Shown here one piece after another: positions 47,746 through 50,912 of a DNA stretch of 50,912 bases; the first letter of the stretch is position 1; each line of letters starts with the position of its first letter. Source of the stretch: Phycisphaerales bacterium UBA3158. GTDB lineage: Bacteria; Planctomycetota; Phycisphaerae; Phycisphaerales; SM1A02. The stretch spans positions 1 to 50,912 of the forward strand of contig DEYM01000086.1 in assembly GCA_002364555.1 (NCBI GenBank). The letters are read 5' to 3'. The position numbers were made by a program, and so were the translations under genes. The notes under the pieces are model-generated. The model searched no databases. It was not told the DNA's origin and saw only the letters and a list, made by a program, of their open reading frames with translations.

Positions 47746-49182
47746 TCAATCCAGAAGCCTCATCAAGGCAGCCGTCTTGTGCTGGGATTCCGTGAATTCA
47801 TCGGTCGGATCCGAGTCCACCACGATGCCGCACCCCGTTCCATAGACCAGCCTGCCTTCGACTTCGTGGAATCCGCCTTTGGCGTTTCCTTCGAAGGCTG
47901 CTGTTCGAATGGACACGCCCAGCCTCAGGTCGCCGGATGTCGACAGGCAGCCGACGGCGCCGCAGTAGGGGCCTCGAGGGGACTGCTCCAGTTCGTCGAT
48001 GACCTGCATGGCGCGGATCTTCGGGGCGCCGGTCACTGATCCAGGTGGAAAGGTCGCCCGCAGAATCTCGGAGAAACGTGTGCCCGGTGTCAGTTGTCCG
48101 CAGATCTCCGCCACGCCGTGATGGACGGTCGGGTGGGATTCGATCGATCTGGGCTGGCTCACCCCGATGCTGCCCAGTTCACAGACTCTTCCGAGATCGT
48201 TTCGCATCAGATCGACGATCATGTTGAGCTCCGCCGCATCCTTCTCCGATCCGGCCAGTTCCATCACCGATGCCTCGGCCGGCCTGGTTCCCTTGATCGG
48301 CCTGGAACGAAGTGTGCCCGATGCCGCATCGAGATCCAGAAACAGTTCAGGACTCATGCCGAGGATGGCGCGATCCAGCCCGCTGTCCGCCAATTCCATC
48401 CAGCATCCGAACCAGGCGCCGCTCGAGGACAGTGCCTTGAGCGCGAATTCACGGAGTCCGCCACGACAGTTCGTCGAGATCTGGCGTGTGATGTTCGCCT
48501 GGAAGAGATCCCCTCGACGAATCAGTTCGATCGTCCGGGAGACCGCTTCTTCATACCCTCTCCGGTCAGGGTGGCTTTTCCACTCGTCCATATGCAGTGG
48601 TTGGTCCGGTGCGATCACGGGATCGAACACCTGGGGTTCGCCGATTGACCACCACTTGTCGGAATAGGCATCGTGGACGATGGCATCCGGACACCAGAGG
48701 AAATCTGCGAGCACGCCTCTGGGAAGATCGGCATCCGAGTTGGTGACACGTTCAATGTGGGCGCCCAGTTCGTACCGGAGTGAGATCACCCAGCCGCCCA
48801 TGAACGGCAGGGAGGGGTCCTTTTCGATGGAGATCGCCTGATCGGCCGCGATGGCTGCGTCCATGATCGCGAGTGGATCGTTGGCGGGTACCCCGGCCAA
48901 AGCCTCCTCGAGTTCCGGCCACGACTGGCCCGACCATTCGAATCCGTCATCGAGAACTTTGAGATGTCCCCTCGGGCTCGCCAGCATGGACCAGCGGGCC
49001 CAGGGGCTGCTCGAGCCCCCGGAGTGCAGCACGACGAGTGGCTGTTGAGCCGGATACGTGGCGGCCAACGTCAGCACGTCCTTGTGGGCGGTATGGAATT
49101 CTGAGCTGGTCGCGCGCATGAGTGCTCGATCATAGTCTCGATTGGCTGGAATAAATCGTGGGGTGGTACACTGGTCGCTCAT
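47746..49182 (-). CDS. pabB: Aminodeoxychorismate/anthranilate synthase component I (PabB/TrpE family)
   Basis: 478 residues from ATG 49182; longer frames to 49335 are unlikely. The chorismate-binding domain has RRGDLFQANITRQI, RSRPIKGTRP, DLMRNDLGRVC, HHGVAEICGQL, FPPGSVTGAPKIRAMQVIDELE and GRLVYGTGCGIVVDSDP. The lack of an N-terminal tryptophan-binding LLES motif and the size favour PabB over TrpE, though this cannot be settled by eye. PabB with PabA makes 4-amino-4-deoxychorismate for folate. No amidotransferase gene is adjacent. A GC-rich hairpin overlies its ribosome-binding site. It diverges from ppdK. Confidence 0.88.
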   Translation of the reverse strand: MSDQCTTPRFIPANRDYDRALMRATSSEFHTAHKDVLTLAATYPAQQPLVVLHSGGSSSPWARWSMLASPRGHLKVLDDGFEWSGQSWPELEEALAGVPANDPLAIMDAAIAADQAISIEKDPSLPFMGGWVISLRYELGAHIERVTNSDADLPRGVLADFLWCPDAIVHDAYSDKWWSIGEPQVFDPVIAPDQPLHMDEWKSHPDRRGYEEAVSRTIELIRRGDLFQANITRQISTNCRGGLREFALKALSSSGAWFGCWMELADSGLDRAILGMSPELFLDLDAASGTLRSRPIKGTRPAEASVMELAGSEKDAAELNMIVDLMRNDLGRVCELGSIGVSQPRSIESHPTVHHGVAEICGQLTPGTRFSEILRATFPPGSVTGAPKIRAMQVIDELEQSPRGPYCGAVGCLSTSGDLRLGVSIRTAAFEGNAKGGFHEVEGRLVYGTGCGIVVDSDPTDEFTESQHKTAALMRLLD

Positions 49183-49201
49183 GATCCCCCGTGGGGGGGT
49201 C
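49183..49201. promoter_or_regulatory. GC-rich hairpin over the pabB ribosome-binding site
   Basis: GATCCCCC and GGGGGGTC, separated by GTG, form a hairpin abutting the pabB ATG. On the pabB mRNA the arm next to the start, GGGGGATC, is the only Shine-Dalgarno-like sequence, so folding would hide it. On the plus strand it lies in the ppdK leader. Confidence 0.4.
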
Positions 49202-49264
49202 CCAGGCCAGTGAAATCCACTCGCTGGAATCAGTTGCGATCGAATCGTGAAACAAAGGTGAAAC

Positions 49265-50912
49265 ATGGCTTCGACGACCACCAAGAAACGAACTTCTCGC
49301 AAGAAGAGCGTGCGCAAGACGACCCGAGCTCCCAAGATGATCTATTCGTTTGGCAAGACCAAGACGGAGGGTCATGCCTCGCAGCGTGAACTGCTTGGTG
49401 GCAAGGGGGCGAATCTCGCCGAGATGACCTCGATCGGTCTGCCCGTTCCTCCGGGATTCACCATCACGACGAATACCTGCGAGGCATTCAATTCCGGAGG
49501 TGGCAGATTGCCATCGGGATTGATGGCAGGTGTGAAGACCGCGGTTGCCCGACTGCAGCGTGAGACTGGAAAGAAGTTCGGCTCGAAGAGCAATCCACTT
49601 CTGGTCTCCGTTCGAAGTGGTGCGGCCGTCTCCATGCCTGGAATGATGGACACGATCCTCAATCTGGGCCTGAACGATGAAGCGGTCGATGGCATGGCGG
49701 CGCTGACAGGCAATGAACGATTCGCCCTCGATGCCTATCGTCGTCTGATCAACATGTTCGGCGATGTCGTGATGGGTGTCGATCATCATCACTTCGAGGC
49801 CGAGTTCGATGCCATCAAGAAGAAGTACAAGGTGACCGAGGACACGGATGTTCCAGCAGAAGGCCTTCGCAAGCTCTGTGATCGCTACAAGGCGGTCTAC
49901 AAGAAGCATGTCGGCAAGCCCTTCCCCCAGGATCCCTATCGCCAGCTGCAGGCGGCCATCGAAGCCGTGTTCCGTTCATGGAACGCACCCAAGGCGATCT
50001 CCTATCGCCGTATCAACGAGATCGCCGGACTGACGGGAACCGCGGTCAACGTGCAGACGATGGTCTTCGGAAACATGGGTGACGACTCGGGCACGGGCGT
50101 GGCCTTCACCAGAGACCCTTCCACGGGCAAGAACGAGTTCTACGGCGAATTCCTGATCAACGCCCAGGGTGAGGATGTCGTGGCCGGCATCCGCACACCG
50201 GAACCCGTGATCGGCATGAAAAAGTGGAATGCATCCGTCCACAAGCAGCTGCTCGCCATTCGAACCAAGCTCGAGAAGCACTATCGCGATGTCCAGGACG
50301 TCGAGTTCACCATCGAGAGAGGCACGCTCTACATGCTCCAGACGCGTAACGGCAAGCGTACGGCGGCGGCTGCGGTACGTATCGCCGTGGAGATGGTGAA
50401 GGAGAAATTGATCACGCAGGACGAGGCCATTCTCAGAGTGCCCGCCGGTGACGTGGTCCAGCTTCTGCTGCCGAGTTTCACCGCCGCGGACAAGAAGAAG
50501 TCGACATGCATCACGAAGGGGCTTCCGGCATCTCCCGGCGCCTCATCCGGCGCCCTGGCCTTCTCGGCCGACGAGGCAGTCGAGCGAACCGAAGCCGGCG
50601 AAGACGTCATTCTGGTTCGACGCGAGACGTCGCCCGAGGATGTCGAGGGCATGCACCATGCGGTTGGCATCCTGACTTCCACCGGCGGCATGACATCCCA
50701 TGCCGCGGTTGTCGCCCGTGGCTGGGGCAAGTGCTGCGTGGCCGGGGCCGGTCAGCTGGAGATCGACGAGAAGCGACGCCGTGTGACCGTCAATGGAAAG
50801 CACTGGGGTCCCAAGGACATCCTGTCCATCGATGGTGGAACCGGTGAAGTCCTCGTCGGAAAGGTGAAGGGCTCCGTTCCGAAGATGTCCAAGGAGTTCA
50901 CCACTCTGATGA
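49265..50912 (+). CDS. ppdK: Pyruvate, phosphate dikinase (3' end outside window)
   Basis: The frame from ATG 49265 is open to the last base, about 549 codons. After a 24-residue basic tail the protein reads KMIYSFGKTKTEGHASQRELLGGKGANLAEMTSIGLPVPPGFTITTNTCEAF, the PPDK N-terminal ATP-grasp start, then LLVSVRSGAAVSMPGMMDTILNLGL. The phosphohistidine motif is GGMTSHAAVVARGWGKCC. The PEP-binding C-terminal domain lies outside. PPDK interconverts pyruvate plus ATP and Pi with PEP, AMP and PPi, working in glycolysis or gluconeogenesis with PPi. AAAGGTG stands upstream of the ATG. The region between pabB and ppdK must hold both promoters; a TACACT is seen at about 49166-49171. Confidence 0.96.
   Translation, partial: MASTTTKKRTSRKKSVRKTTRAPKMIYSFGKTKTEGHASQRELLGGKGANLAEMTSIGLPVPPGFTITTNTCEAFNSGGGRLPSGLMAGVKTAVARLQRETGKKFGSKSNPLLVSVRSGAAVSMPGMMDTILNLGLNDEAVDGMAALTGNERFALDAYRRLINMFGDVVMGVDHHHFEAEFDAIKKKYKVTEDTDVPAEGLRKLCDRYKAVYKKHVGKPFPQDPYRQLQAAIEAVFRSWNAPKAISYRRINEIAGLTGTAVNVQTMVFGNMGDDSGTGVAFTRDPSTGKNEFYGEFLINAQGEDVVAGIRTPEPVIGMKKWNASVHKQLLAIRTKLEKHYRDVQDVEFTIERGTLYMLQTRNGKRTAAAAVRIAVEMVKEKLITQDEAILRVPAGDVVQLLLPSFTAADKKKSTCITKGLPASPGASSGALAFSADEAVERTEAGEDVILVRRETSPEDVEGMHHAVGILTSTGGMTSHAAVVARGWGKCCVAGAGQLEIDEKRRRVTVNGKHWGPKDILSIDGGTGEVLVGKVKGSVPKMSKEFTTLM

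Noticed and set aside
1..50912. tRNA or rRNA genes, CRISPR arrays, insertion sequences, prophage or toxin-antitoxin pairs
   Set aside because: All gaps above about 60 bases were read on both strands; no T-loop/CCA-like tRNA pattern, spaced direct repeats, transposase, integrase or small paired toxin genes were seen.

Overview
The window reads as a compact chromosomal segment of a Gram-negative, flagellated, heterotrophic bacterium. Base composition is moderately GC-rich, genes are tightly packed with many ATGA or TGATG start/stop overlaps, and GTG and TTG starts are common. The combination of a large flagellar basal-body cluster, a Bacteroidetes-style PurF-like enzyme, DUF58 plus TgpA-type transglutaminase genes, free-standing atpC and scpB, and many secreted proteins of unknown function suggests a planctomycete, possibly near Phycisphaerae. 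That placement is inference from gene content; no rRNA or tRNA gene is present to test it.

Layout. (1) 1-733: 3' part of an RDD membrane protein. (2) 931-6234: a coupled operon of a large TPR membrane protein, an FlgN-like chaperone, and an FlrB/FlrC-type sensor kinase and sigma-54 activator. (3) 6241-17087: a candidate sigma-54 promoter followed by flgB, flgC, fliE, fliF, fliG, fliH, fliI, fliJ, a MotE-like gene, fliK, flgD and flgE, which together encode rod, MS-ring, switch, export ATPase, hook-length control and hook. The kinase/activator pair upstream is the likely switch for this operon. (4) 17084-21259, minus strand: a DegT-fold protein that lacks the PLP lysine, a secreted HEAT-like protein, and dnaA. 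(5) 21260-21737: about 480 bp without a gene, rich in inverted repeats and DnaA-box-like words, a candidate origin or dnaA control region. (6) 21738-25965: GNAT protein, secreted proteins, rpmA and obgE. (7) 26020-29836, minus strand: mutS coupled to two paralogous WCGDC thioredoxin-like genes. (8) 30119-33979: ZIP metal transporter and ileS. (9) 34207-39264, minus strand: tRNA-binding domain protein, PpiD-like chaperone, rpsD and a PurF-like amidotransferase. (10) 39317-41311: a small unknown gene and ahcY, whose near-consensus promoter carries a perfect 32-bp palindrome. (11) 41473-47732: atpC, scpB, DUF58, TgpA-like transglutaminase, methyltransferase and a YcgR-like PilZ protein. (12) 47746-50912: pabB-like gene diverging from the 5' part of ppdK, which has a very basic N-terminal tail.

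Most of the content is ordinary core machinery. The points that stand out are the ahcY operator-promoter, the DegT-fold protein with Ser in place of the Schiff-base Lys, the dyad-rich region beside dnaA, the mutS-thioredoxin operon, the TPR protein heading the flagellar regulatory operon, and lineage-specific changes in IleS, FlgD, DnaA and PPDK. No CRISPR array, insertion sequence, prophage or toxin-antitoxin module was seen.
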